Both the position numbers and the translations under genes were made by a program. A stretch of DNA of 22,345 nucleotides, from contig JAMPGN010000046.1 in the NCBI GenBank assembly GCA_023663915.1, forward strand, positions 1-22,345. Reading direction: 5' to 3'. This DNA comes from Eubacterium sp. GTDB lineage: Bacteria > Bacillota_A > Clostridia > Lachnospirales > Lachnospiraceae. Shown here in pieces: positions 7,374-14,926 of the stretch. Positions within the stretch are counted from its first letter, which is position 1; each line of letters starts with the position of its first letter. The notes under the pieces were generated by a model. The model worked only from the letters and a program-made list of their open reading frames with translations, was not told the origin of the DNA and ran no database searches.

Positions 7374-8215
7374 TGAAAAAGACGATAAAATCTATTATAA
7401 GACATTTGATTTTGCTTTTCCTGTCCGTGATCTGGCTGATCCCGATCCTCTGGCTGTTTGTTACGTCGTTTAGCGGATACAAAGGAATCAATACTTCCCA
7501 TTTCTTCCCGGAGACGTGGACATTGGATAATTATGCACAGTTATTCCTGCGTTCGGATTCGATCGTGCAGTATAATAGGTGGTTTTTGAATACGCTGGTT
7601 ATTGCAATCTTCTCGTGTGTGATTTCTACCATTCTGGTATTGATGGTGTCTTACACGATGAGTAAGCTGCGTTTTGCGGGCAGAAAAGGATTGATGAGTT
7701 TCAGTATTATCTTGAACATGTTTCCCGGTGTGCTGTCCATGATCGCGATCTACTTTATCTTGAAGACGCTCGGACTTACGAACAGTCATCTCGGTATGAT
7801 TATCGTGTACTCTGCAGGTGCAGGGCTTGGCTATCTGATCTGTAAAGGTTTCATGGACACGATTTCGGTATCTTTGAGTGAGGCGGCAAGGCTGGAAGGA
7901 GCTTCCGAGGCGAAGATTTTCTGGTCGGTTATCATTCCGCTGTCGAAGCCGATCATTGTGTATACGGTTATCAATGCATTTCTGGCGCCTTGGGGCGATT
8001 TCGTATTCGCGAAGCTGATGCTTAATTCCGGCGTGGCGACAGACTGGACGGTAGCGATCGGACTTTTCAACATGTTAGGAAAGTCGATGATCAACAAGTA
8101 CTTCTCGGTATTCTGCGCGGGCGGTGTGATTATAGCGATCCCGATCTCGATTCTGTTCGTGATTATGCAGAAGTGTTATGTTGAGGGTATTACGGGCGGT
8201 TCTGTGAAAGGCTAG
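7373..8215 (+). CDS. malG: Maltodextrin ABC transporter permease, MalG type
   Basis: Second membrane subunit of the maltodextrin importer. 280 residues, the usual MalG length, with about six hydrophobic segments (10-32, 71-95, 108-130, 138-157, 190-212, 248-270). The EAA loop SLSEAARLEGASEAKIFWSV at 167-186 is canonical and would contact the missing ATPase. The C-terminus, CYVEGITGGSVKG, has the VEGITGGSVKG ending typical of MalG. The start overlaps the malF stop by one base, and its Shine-Dalgarno AAGGAGG lies inside the end of malF. A clear terminator follows 21 bases after the stop, so malE-malF-malG probably form one operon separate from the amylase. Confidence 0.94.
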   Translation: MKKTIKSIIRHLILLFLSVIWLIPILWLFVTSFSGYKGINTSHFFPETWTLDNYAQLFLRSDSIVQYNRWFLNTLVIAIFSCVISTILVLMVSYTMSKLRFAGRKGLMSFSIILNMFPGVLSMIAIYFILKTLGLTNSHLGMIIVYSAGAGLGYLICKGFMDTISVSLSEAARLEGASEAKIFWSVIIPLSKPIIVYTVINAFLAPWGDFVFAKLMLNSGVATDWTVAIGLFNMLGKSMINKYFSVFCAGGVIIAIPISILFVIMQKCYVEGITGGSVKG

Positions 8216-8236
8216 AGCGGAAGTGTTATATTAAGG

Positions 8237-8267
8237 CAGGCTGTGTGGGTGCGCAGCCTGTTTTTAT
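8237..8267 (+). terminator. Intrinsic terminator after malG
   Basis: CAGGCTG (8237-8243) pairs perfectly with CAGCCTG (8254-8260) around a ten-base loop, followed directly by TTTTTATT. This is a standard rho-independent terminator and separates the transporter operon from the amylase. Confidence 0.85.
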
Positions 8268-8283
8268 TGTCAGAGGGATTTAG

Positions 8284-8516
8284 CGAGGCAGATTGCACAC
8301 AATACTCTTACGTGCCGGGCTTCGTCAAATGGATTTTCTAAATATTCCGGCGAGGTATACGGTAGCGGACGCAACCGCCCTTTAGGCGCCGTCCGGGCGC
8401 CTGACGGGCTTTTCGGGACATCCATGTCCCGAAATTGCTGGATTGTGCGCGGAATATTAAGAAAATCTCATTTTCCTGCGCAGGGCACGAAAGAGCATTG
8501 TGTGCAATCTGCTTGG
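8284..8516. repeat. 233-bp nearly palindromic element (MITE-like) before the amylase gene
   Basis: The two ends are inverted repeats: GCAGATTGCACACAAT (8288-8303) is perfectly complementary to ATTGTGTGCAATCTGC (8497-8512). Similarity continues inward with few mismatches for about 65 bases per arm, including ACTCTTACGTGCC against its inverted partner and GATTTTCTAAATATTCCG against CGGAATATTAAGAAAATC. The centre holds two more hairpins, AGGCGCC-GTCCG-GGCGCCT and TTCGGGACAT-CC-ATGTCCCGAA. No open reading frame or target-site duplication is evident. It may be a miniature inverted-repeat element or a large structured leader. It fills the whole malG-amylase gap, so the amylase promoter must lie in it or be read through from upstream. 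Confidence 0.8.
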
Positions 8517-8562
8517 CAAAATGTATAGAAATAAAATATTGATGGGGAGGATGTTGGAGAAA

Positions 8563-10338
8563 ATGAGGAGACAGAATAGTATAGGGATTAAAATAGCTTC
8601 AATTATATTGTCTGTGGCGCTGATGCTTGCAGGATGTGGCGCGGGTGAAGGCGTGGATGGTAGTGTGCAGGCGGAGAATTACACTGACACGGAGGTGACA
8701 GAAGGTGTTGAGGAAGATAGCGGCGAGGATGCTGGTGCAGAGGTCATGGAAAATGAGCGCGAAGAGTCTGATAGTGCAGAAGCAGCAGAGGATGTGACGG
8801 ACAGTATTCCTCTGAATGTGATTGACGATAATTACCGGACTTATTATGAGGTGTTTGTGTATTCGTTTTGTGACAGTGACGGGGATGGGATCGGGGATCT
8901 GCAGGGGTTGATCTCGAAACTGGACTATATCAATGATGGGGACGATACGACGGATACGGATTTGGGGTGCAACGGGATCTGGCTGATGCCGGTGAATCCT
9001 TCGCCTACTTATCATAAGTACGATGTGGCGGATTATTATGCGATTGATGAAGAATATGGTACGATGGACGATTTTAAGGAATTGCTTGCGGAGTGTGATA
9101 AGCGCGGAATTAAGGTTATCATGGATCTTGTGCTGAACCATAGTTCTTCGCAGAATCCGTGGTTTCAGGAGGCATGTGCCTATCTGCAGGGCTTAGGAGA
9201 CGCGGAGCCGAGTGTGGAAGAGTGTCCATATTTTGATTATTATCATTTTTCTAAGGAACAGGGCGGCGGTTATTATGCGGTGGAAGGGACGGATTGGTAT
9301 TACGAGGCGCAGTTCTGGTTCGAGATGCCGGATTTGAATCTGGATTGTGAGGCGCTTAAGAGTGAGATAGCTGAGATTACGAAATACTGGCTTGCTCTGG
9401 GTGTGGGAGGATTCCGTCTGGACGCGGTTAAAGAGTATTACAGCGGGGCGCCGCAGGCGAACATTGAATTTTTGTCGTGGTTGACTGATGAAGTCAAATC
9501 GCAGAAGGAAGACGCTTACCTGGTGGGGGAAGCGTGGCTGCCGATGACGGAGTATGCACCTTATTACGAGAGTGGGATCGACAGTGTCTTTGACTTTGCA
9601 TTCGCGGATAAGGACGGGATCATCTCGAAGGTGCTGAATGGCTCTCCGGCTTCGCGGTATGGTGAGACAGTGGCGTCTTTGGCGGAAGTCTTTGGTTCGT
9701 ATCATGAAGATTATATTGATGCGCCTTTTTACACGAATCATGATCTGGGGAGAAGCGCCGGTTACTATGCGGGCGACTATTCCGAGAACCAGACGAAATT
9801 GGCGGCGGCGATGAATCTTTTTATGAGCGGATCGGCATTCATTTATTATGGGGAAGAGCTGGGAATGAAAGGTTCAGGCAAGGACGAAAATAAGCGTGCG
9901 CCTATGTATTGGAGTATGGATGCCGATGCGGAAGGCATGTGTGATGGGCCGGCGGATATGGACGCGGTGAAGATGAAGTTTGAGAGTTTGGAGGAACAGC
10001 AGTCGGATGAACAGTCCGTATACAATTTCTATAAAAAAGTGATCAAAGTAAGAAACCAGAATCCGGAGATCGCGAGAGGCAGCGCGGAATATCTGGGCGA
10101 AGTGTCAACGGATACCGTTTGTGTACTGCGCAAGGCTTACGAGGGTTCGGAAGTGCTTCTTGTATTCGTGACGGGACAGGAGGCGGAAGAAGTAGACCTA
10201 AGCGGCGTTACGGTCAACGGGAATGTCTTCGGGGACGGGACACAGGTCAGGGCAATGCTTGTCACGGGGGAAGAGCAGATCGCCTTGGAAGGCAGTGTGG
10301 CGAAGATGCCTGGATATTCGGTGATGGTGATGAAGTAA
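8563..10338 (+). CDS. Lipoprotein alpha-amylase, GH13 family
   Basis: Cuts alpha-1,4-glucans such as starch at the cell surface. ATG 8563 gives 591 residues beginning with a lipoprotein signal peptide, SIILSVALMLAGC (lipid-anchored Cys25). Upstream in-frame starts (GTG 8500, ATG 8521, 8542, 8551) would add a tail that partly lies in the palindromic element, and GGAG sequences sit before 8563. An acidic linker (residues 26-85) leads to the catalytic barrel. GH13 conserved regions: MDLVLNH, GFRLDAVK (nucleophile Asp287), GEAW (acid/base Glu323) and YTNHD (Asp394). A DSDGDGIGDLQG segment near the start of the barrel is calcium-loop-like. A beta-sandwich C-domain ends the protein. Exact specificity (amylase, neopullulanase, glucosidase) is unclear. 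Terminators on both sides suggest its own transcript, with products passing to MalEFG. Confidence 0.92.
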   Translation: MRRQNSIGIKIASIILSVALMLAGCGAGEGVDGSVQAENYTDTEVTEGVEEDSGEDAGAEVMENEREESDSAEAAEDVTDSIPLNVIDDNYRTYYEVFVYSFCDSDGDGIGDLQGLISKLDYINDGDDTTDTDLGCNGIWLMPVNPSPTYHKYDVADYYAIDEEYGTMDDFKELLAECDKRGIKVIMDLVLNHSSSQNPWFQEACAYLQGLGDAEPSVEECPYFDYYHFSKEQGGGYYAVEGTDWYYEAQFWFEMPDLNLDCEALKSEIAEITKYWLALGVGGFRLDAVKEYYSGAPQANIEFLSWLTDEVKSQKEDAYLVGEAWLPMTEYAPYYESGIDSVFDFAFADKDGIISKVLNGSPASRYGETVASLAEVFGSYHEDYIDAPFYTNHDLGRSAGYYAGDYSENQTKLAAAMNLFMSGSAFIYYGEELGMKGSGKDENKRAPMYWSMDADAEGMCDGPADMDAVKMKFESLEEQQSDEQSVYNFYKKVIKVRNQNPEIARGSAEYLGEVSTDTVCVLRKAYEGSEVLLVFVTGQEAEEVDLSGVTVNGNVFGDGTQVRAMLVTGEEQIALEGSVAKMPGYSVMVMK

Positions 10339-10372
10339 TTTCTGATAACCGAATCGTATAAACATACAAACA

Positions 10373-10405
10373 AAAACCTCGAAGGTTTCGGACCTTCGAG
10401 GTTTT
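10373..10405. terminator. Bidirectional terminator between the amylase and the minus-strand gene
   Basis: AAAACCTCGAAGGT pairs perfectly with ACCTTCGAGGTTTT around TTCGG, a 14-bp stem. T-runs are present on both strands; the one on the minus strand is longer (TTTTTGTTTG). It ends the amylase on the plus strand and probably also the large minus-strand gene, which stops at 10697. Confidence 0.88.
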
Positions 10406-10696
10406 CGCTTGTGTAAAAGGGGAATTCTTCCGGAATTGCTATAACCGACTTGACTTCCGTGATCAAGTCTGATATTAATATATATCATTTTTTCGACAAA
10501 GTCTATAACTATATTACAAAAGAATAACACTATATTAGCGTAATTCGTCAAAAAATAGCAATTCAAGTAGAAATATTTTGAAAAAATAAAAATATTTTGA
10601 TGCCAAAAAACTGCCTTTTTTTGCCGTTTTGTGCGGTTTTTTGAGAGCATATTCCAAAACATGGAAAGTAAATGTTCAACAATTCGTGAAACATCA
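10406..10696. other. AT-rich gap without a gene
   Basis: No credible open reading frame. It holds a small perfect hairpin GACTTGA / TCAAGTC (10447-10469), an AT-only hairpin TGATAT / ATATCA followed by TTTTTT (10470-10492), and an imperfect A-rich / T-rich hairpin around 10605-10640. These could be extra weak terminators for the minus-strand gene, or just AT-rich spacer. Confidence 0.5.
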
Positions 10697-12961
10697 TTAC
10701 GAGGCGAGATACTCTCTCTGTGCCTTGATTTCCGGCGGTACTTCTGCACCCATATTCTTGAGTTTCTGGAACAGATTGTTATAGTGGTGAAGTTTCTGTC
10801 CGAGCTTAATATCGTAGCGTTCCATGGTTTCTTTGTAGAGCGGGTTCATCTTGAGCTTGTCGCGTATCTCTTTGGAGAACGGGCAGTAGGTAAATAAAAT
10901 GGCACGCGCTATTTTATTCAAGCGTGGCGAGCCTGCACCCTCGAAGAGGACCCATGATACATAGTCCCTGATAAACATTTCCTTGAAACTGTTTTTTGCC
11001 TTCTGCATGTTGAGCTTGATCTTATCCTTGGCATCCGGAGACAGTTCATGGTTTTTCTTATAAAACTGAATATAATCGAAATATTCGCTGGTGAGGGATG
11101 CCTCGGAAATATCGTTCCATCTTGCGCCCTGCACACGTTTGCACATCTCCCATCGAAAATCGCCCGTCAGACGGACAAGGATATTGGTCAGATCTTCCAT
11201 CTGGAAAAGGGATATCATCATGCGGGAAGGAGTGGTACGTTTGCGCCCCTCAATTTCCTGCCACATAACACCTCGGATACCGACATTAGGCATCAGAATG
11301 ACATCCGGAAGCACTTCGACACTGACATATTCTTTGCCGATTCCCAGTGCGGGATTCGTGTAGACCATCTCGCGGTAGTAGGCGCTGAAATCAACGGAGC
11401 GAACCAGATTGAAGGTTTCTTCCACTTTGCTAGCCGATACGAGAGACTTGTCTAACTCTTTTAAAACATTATGCTCGGAAAAGAGCGGGCAGAAGGTGCT
11501 GATTCGCCCGAAGGTGATCTTGTTGACCGACTGGAACATGTTCTGCAGTTCAAAAAGAACCTGTTTTTCCCGGTCTTTGAGCATATTGGCCTCTTCCGCA
11601 GGACTGATCTTGCCAGTGACTTTCAGTTCGTGCACATGAGCCTGAAAGTCGGTATCGAACTCATTACGGCTGGGCGTCTTCTTGCCGTCATAGATCGCAT
11701 GAAGCCATTCATAGATGGTGTATACGCCTTTGGAAGGATCGGAAGGCAGTTTGCCGACAATCGAGTAAAGATATGCGGCATTCTCCGTTCCGGCAAGATT
11801 TTCATCCACATAACCAAAATTAAAGAACATCATCATTACCTTGGGTATCTCAAAGTCCTGAAGACTGCGCATAAATGCTTTTTCATATACCTGATAGAAC
11901 AATTTGGTGAGGTTCAGGCGCAGGCGCCTCGAAGAGTCGTCGGAATTGTTCTTATCAGTCAGTTTGTTGTACTGGCTGACTGCATTCCGGAACGCGTTGG
12001 CAGTCTCTTCATCCACTTTGGAGTAAGCAAGAATCGTGTTGAGAGAATCCCGTATCTCCGAAATATCCATCGTTTTAGCGGATTCACTGGACTGACCTTC
12101 CGGCTGGCTGTCCAAGGAATTTAGACGTTCACGGTATTCGGAAATACGCTGTTTATACATTTCCTTGTCGATCGATTCCTGGCTTTCTAACTGAATCATC
12201 ATCTTGGAGATCGCCGCAATCAGCGAAGTGGATTCATCCGCATGGGAACCGATCCGGTAGAGCAGGCTGGCGTAAAGATCAAAGAGATCTAACTGGTTTT
12301 CGTTCATCAGAAGATAGGTGATCTCGGATTTATAGTCGTACAAAACCCGGCATATGGAGACGACCTGATGGATGTCTTCGCTTGCTTTCAATAAAAGTCC
12401 CTGTAAAAAATCGGGGTCCTGTGCTTTGATCGAGGCTTTTGTGACCAGTGTGCAAAGCTGTGAATAGTATCCGCCAAACCAGCCGGCGATATCTTCTTCC
12501 AAGACTAGTTCCGAAAGTGTTTCCAGATCCGGAAGCGCTCTGGGCGACATGCCATGATTCTTGCAGAAATTCAAATATCCGTCATAATTATCCATGAGAT
12601 AATGATAGAAATTATCACTGTCGAAACGGGCAAGCTCATATTGATCGAGAATTTCTTGCAACTGTTTAAACATAGATGAGACGATTCGGGCAGCCATTTC
12701 CGCATTGGAATGCAAAACGGCGGATAATTGTGCCGTGGAAAACGGATAAGAGCCGATCGAAGAGGCTTCTTCGGTCTGATAGGTGATAAAATGTGAATCA
12801 AAGAAAAGTTCACATGCCCCGATTACATCTCCTTTCGATAAGTAAAATTCACCTCCCGGATAGGTGGCGCGTACAGTTCCCTTTGCAATCACATACAGAG
12901 CATTGATTGCCTGTTCGCTTTGAACCAGAACGGTACCTGCGGGAAATTCTTTTGCAGTCAT
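10697..12961 (-). CDS. Large protein with N-terminal cyclic-nucleotide-binding-like domain, unknown function
   Basis: 754 residues. Residues 1-100 resemble the CRP/CNB beta-barrel: FPAGTVLVQSEQAINALYVIAKGTVRA, then LSKGDVIGACELFF, then a helical stretch. The phosphate-binding cassette is not canonical: after GDVIGACE there is no Arg where RxA is expected, so nucleotide binding is doubtful. No helix-turn-helix follows, unlike CRP/FNR regulators. The remaining 650 residues are soluble and mostly helical by composition, with a charged linker near 290-320, and match no family I know. The C-terminal third has distinctive Trp-rich blocks (GVMWQEIEGRKR, DFRWEMCKRVQGARW, YVSWVLFEGAG). ATG 12961 is chosen because AAAGGGGG lies about 8 bases upstream; a longer in-frame start at 13021 lacks this. 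It is divergent from the 160-residue gene. Confidence 0.82.
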   Translation of the reverse strand: MTAKEFPAGTVLVQSEQAINALYVIAKGTVRATYPGGEFYLSKGDVIGACELFFDSHFITYQTEEASSIGSYPFSTAQLSAVLHSNAEMAARIVSSMFKQLQEILDQYELARFDSDNFYHYLMDNYDGYLNFCKNHGMSPRALPDLETLSELVLEEDIAGWFGGYYSQLCTLVTKASIKAQDPDFLQGLLLKASEDIHQVVSICRVLYDYKSEITYLLMNENQLDLFDLYASLLYRIGSHADESTSLIAAISKMMIQLESQESIDKEMYKQRISEYRERLNSLDSQPEGQSSESAKTMDISEIRDSLNTILAYSKVDEETANAFRNAVSQYNKLTDKNNSDDSSRRLRLNLTKLFYQVYEKAFMRSLQDFEIPKVMMMFFNFGYVDENLAGTENAAYLYSIVGKLPSDPSKGVYTIYEWLHAIYDGKKTPSRNEFDTDFQAHVHELKVTGKISPAEEANMLKDREKQVLFELQNMFQSVNKITFGRISTFCPLFSEHNVLKELDKSLVSASKVEETFNLVRSVDFSAYYREMVYTNPALGIGKEYVSVEVLPDVILMPNVGIRGVMWQEIEGRKRTTPSRMMISLFQMEDLTNILVRLTGDFRWEMCKRVQGARWNDISEASLTSEYFDYIQFYKKNHELSPDAKDKIKLNMQKAKNSFKEMFIRDYVSWVLFEGAGSPRLNKIARAILFTYCPFSKEIRDKLKMNPLYKETMERYDIKLGQKLHHYNNLFQKLKNMGAEVPPEIKAQREYLAS

Positions 12962-13044
12962 AAATATACCCCCTTTACCTGCGATATGCAGATTTACACT
13001 TTTGATATAAATATCGTACACAATCCATGGTTGCTGGTGTGCTT

Positions 13045-13097
13045 GCGGCCCCTTCGCCGCTACCTTTTAGTTTACTACGATTGCTCGGTAATTACAA
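13045..13097 (-). promoter_or_regulatory. Candidate promoter and leader hairpin of the large minus-strand gene
   Basis: On the minus strand TTGTAA (13097-13092) and TAAACT (13074-13069) are separated by 17 bases; each matches four of six consensus positions. The leader then contains the GC-rich hairpin GCGGC-GAAGGG-GCCGC (13060-13045). About 80 bases remain to the ribosome binding site. Confidence 0.35.
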
Positions 13098-13178
13098 GAA
13101 AGAATGAGCATACGAGAGCGTCAAAATCGGGAGTAGAAAGCCATTTCTGGCAAATTGCACAAGAACTTTGCAGGTATT

Positions 13179-13265
13179 TTGTGCTGTACTTTTAAAAAAA
13201 GTATGCTAGAATAAAGGGCAGAGGTGGCGACAGGGTTGTCGAAAAGTGTGTTGACAATCTTGTCA
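13179..13265 (+). promoter_or_regulatory. Candidate promoter with two matching 14-bp inverted repeats
   Basis: TTGTGC (13179-13184) and TATGCT (13202-13207) are 17 bases apart, a weak promoter. Downstream lie two inverted repeats of the same form, YGACA-N4-TGTCR: CGACAGGGTTGTCG at 13228-13241 and TGACAATCTTGTCA at 13252-13265, with centres 24 bases apart. They lie between the predicted transcription start and ATG 13291, a typical repressor position. The regulator could be the nearby TetR protein, but this is inference. Confidence 0.45.
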
Positions 13266-13290
13266 TATTTAGTTAGGGAAGGAAAAACAT

Positions 13291-13773
13291 ATGGAAAATG
13301 AAATCCGTTTCGAGAGTGAGGATATTGCGTATAGACGACAGGTGGTAGAGACCTATAAACCGGATGTCGAGAGATTGATCCGCTATCTGCCTTGGTTTGA
13401 GCAGAAGGCGGGAAGCAATGTGGCAGAGAATTTTGAAGGTTCCGGCATCAAGGGACATTCGATCACGTTTCCGGTATATGACAGTACGCTGATGAGTTTT
13501 ATCAAAGATGTGCAGAAGACCACATTGGTTGACCGGAATTATCCCTATGTCTATTCTAAGTACAGATTCCGTACCGTGCAGGATGAACTCAGAGCTATTG
13601 ACCGGGCTAGTATTAAGGACATGGATATCTTAAAGGGTATTCTTTCTAAGTATGTGCTGGGCGGTATGACAAAGGGAAGATTGTGGACGGAAGCCGTATA
13701 TAACAGGATATTCCTGAATGTTATCCGCAAGATGAAGGAAAATCTGGAATTTTGGGACAAACCGATGGTGTGA
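13291..13773 (+). CDS. Conserved-looking hypothetical protein, 160 residues
   Basis: I do not recognise a family. The protein is soluble, basic and aromatic-rich, with no signal peptide, membrane segment or Cys cluster. Two stretches stand out: YLPWFEQKAGSNVAENFEGSG (residues 32-52) and a C-terminal block, GGMTKGRLWTEAVYNRIF (123-140). The composition suggests a helical fold with one beta-containing middle section. The start is well supported: AGGGAAGGA precedes ATG 13291 by about 7 bases, and codon use matches the neighbours. It is followed after 178 bases by a TetR gene on the same strand and is divergent from the large cyclic-nucleotide-domain gene. The neighbourhood suggests regulation but does not reveal a function. 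Confidence 0.8.
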   Translation: MENEIRFESEDIAYRRQVVETYKPDVERLIRYLPWFEQKAGSNVAENFEGSGIKGHSITFPVYDSTLMSFIKDVQKTTLVDRNYPYVYSKYRFRTVQDELRAIDRASIKDMDILKGILSKYVLGGMTKGRLWTEAVYNRIFLNVIRKMKENLEFWDKPMV

Positions 13774-13774
13774 C

Positions 13775-13833
13775 TGTTATGGTCAATTTTGTGGTGTTAT
13801 GGTACAATAGACGCAGAATCGGCAACCTGCGTC
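13775..13833 (+). promoter_or_regulatory. TetR promoter with direct repeats, followed by a leader hairpin
   Basis: TGGTCA (13780-13785) and TACAAT (13803-13808) are 17 bases apart. GTTATGGT occurs at 13775-13782 and again at 13796-13803, each followed by CAAT (the second with one extra A). The repeats are 21 bases apart, two helical turns, and overlap both promoter boxes. Just after the -10 box, GACGCAG (13810-13816) and CTGCGTC (13827-13833) can form a perfect 7-bp stem in the transcript. The remaining 120 bases to the TetR start show GTTAT / ATAAC inverted sequences near 13888-13907, but nothing decisive. Confidence 0.45.
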
Positions 13834-13951
13834 ACAGGAATTGCACAGAAATTCTTGCTGGCATTGCCAAGGGTCACAGCTTTTGAGGTTATGATCTAAT
13901 GGATAACAGGGATGTGTACAGAAAAGAGCAAGGAGAAGGAAAAGTAACGAT

Positions 13952-14533
13952 ATGGGAGAAAAATCAGTACAGAAGAAGCAGTACATAGTGGATACGGCGC
14001 GAAAGGTTTTTGCGGAGAAGGGCTATAAAGATGTGACGATGAAAGATATTGTTGAGGCTTGCGAAATCAGTCGCGGCGGTTTATATCTGTATTTTGACAG
14101 CACAGAGCAAATTTTATTGGAGATCTTGCAGATGGAGGCGCAGGAGACCGACGATGTCTTTACTGGACGGATTACGCCGGAAGATACGGCGGCGGATATC
14201 CTTCTTCTTTTCTTGAAAGAGCAGAAGAAAGAACTGTTACAGAAAAAGAATAATTTGACTGTTGCGGTCTATGAGTATTTCTTCGGACGCAAATCGACTG
14301 ACAAGAACAATATGCTGCGGAAACAGTTTGACGCCGGTGTCAGGGTGTTGGAGAAACTGATCGAGGCGGGAATTGCCAGCGGCGAGTTTTATTGTGAGAA
14401 CCCCAAAGGTGCGGCGAGCAATATCATGTATGTGCTGGAAGGCATGAAGATCAATGCGCAGACTTTCGGGATCACGGAGAAGATGGTGGACGAGCAGTTA
14501 CTTTATATTATGGAAGGGCTGGTTATAGACTAG
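13952..14533 (+). CDS. TetR/AcrR-family transcriptional regulator
   Basis: 193-residue DNA-binding regulator. The N-terminal helix-turn-helix covers about residues 10-56: VDTARKVFAEKGYKDVTMKDIVEACEISRGGLYLYFDS is the standard TetR pattern, with YLYF in place of the commoner YYHF. The C-terminal ligand/dimer domain (60-193) is helical and diverged, so the effector cannot be predicted. AAGGAGAAGGA lies 11-20 bases before ATG 13952. No efflux pump or enzyme adjoins it; the nearest gene upstream is the 160-residue unknown. It may autoregulate through the repeats at 13775-13808 or act on the inverted repeats at 13228-13265. Confidence 0.92.
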   Translation: MGEKSVQKKQYIVDTARKVFAEKGYKDVTMKDIVEACEISRGGLYLYFDSTEQILLEILQMEAQETDDVFTGRITPEDTAADILLLFLKEQKKELLQKKNNLTVAVYEYFFGRKSTDKNNMLRKQFDAGVRVLEKLIEAGIASGEFYCENPKGAASNIMYVLEGMKINAQTFGITEKMVDEQLLYIMEGLVID

Positions 14534-14549
14534 TGGAATAGAAGGTGGA

Positions 14550-14580
14550 ACGGCAGATGCTTTTTGAGGGTGTCTGCCGT
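14550..14580 (+). terminator. Hairpin after the TetR gene
   Basis: ACGGCAGA (14550-14557) pairs perfectly with TCTGCCGT (14573-14580) around a 15-base loop, 16 bases after the stop. The following ATTTGATTGAGTTT is only moderately U-rich, so termination may be incomplete. Confidence 0.6.
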
Positions 14581-14603
14581 ATTTGATTGAGTTTCAATGT
14601 CCA

Positions 14604-14632
14604 TTGCGTATACATCACATATATGATACAAT
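14604..14632 (+). promoter_or_regulatory. Promoter of the DinJ/YafQ-type module
   Basis: TTGCGT (14604-14609), a 17-base spacer and TACAAT (14627-14632). The spacer carries the inverted repeat ATCA-CATATA-TGAT (14614-14627), which could be the operator for ribbon-helix-helix autoregulation. GGAGG at 14650-14654 precedes ATG 14661. Confidence 0.6.
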
Positions 14633-14660
14633 ACCATTACAAAATTAATGGAGGTGTAAT

Positions 14661-14924
14661 ATGGCTACATTACAGATTCGTATTGATGATACGGTCAAAA
14701 AGCAGGCAGATACATTATTTTCCAGTTTGGGGCTGGATACATCAACAGCTATTCGCATTTTTTTAAATGCAGCTATTGAGAATGCGGGGATTCCATTTTC
14801 GGTACAGCATAGGACGATCCCGTATTCGCTCCAAGAAGCCGTGTATGATAGTCGCTTCCGAAAAGACCTTAATGGTCCTTTTGACAACGCCGAGGATGCT
14901 GTTGCTTCTATGTTGGAGGATTAG
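14661..14924 (+). CDS. RelB/DinJ-family antitoxin
   Basis: Antitoxin of a type II module, 87 residues. The N-terminus ATLQIRIDDTVKKQADTLFSSLGLDTSTAIRIFLNAAIENAGIPF is the ribbon-helix-helix dimerisation and DNA-binding domain of the RelB/DinJ family: a short beta strand, then two helices ending in the typical GIPF. The C-terminal half (residues 50-87) should wrap around and neutralise the toxin. The toxin gene starts two bases after the stop codon, the usual antitoxin-first order. The module is expected to repress its own promoter at 14604-14632. The protein resembles the antitoxin at 19526 in layout but differs widely in sequence, so the two are not a recent duplication. Confidence 0.9.
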   Translation: MATLQIRIDDTVKKQADTLFSSLGLDTSTAIRIFLNAAIENAGIPFSVQHRTIPYSLQEAVYDSRFRKDLNGPFDNAEDAVASMLED

Positions 14925-14926
14925 AT

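Noticed and set aside
13251..13256. TTGACA as a -35 box for the 160-residue gene
   Set aside because: No -10-like sequence occurs 16-18 bases downstream, and a start would fall too close to the ATG. It is better explained as part of the inverted repeat TGACAATCTTGTCA.
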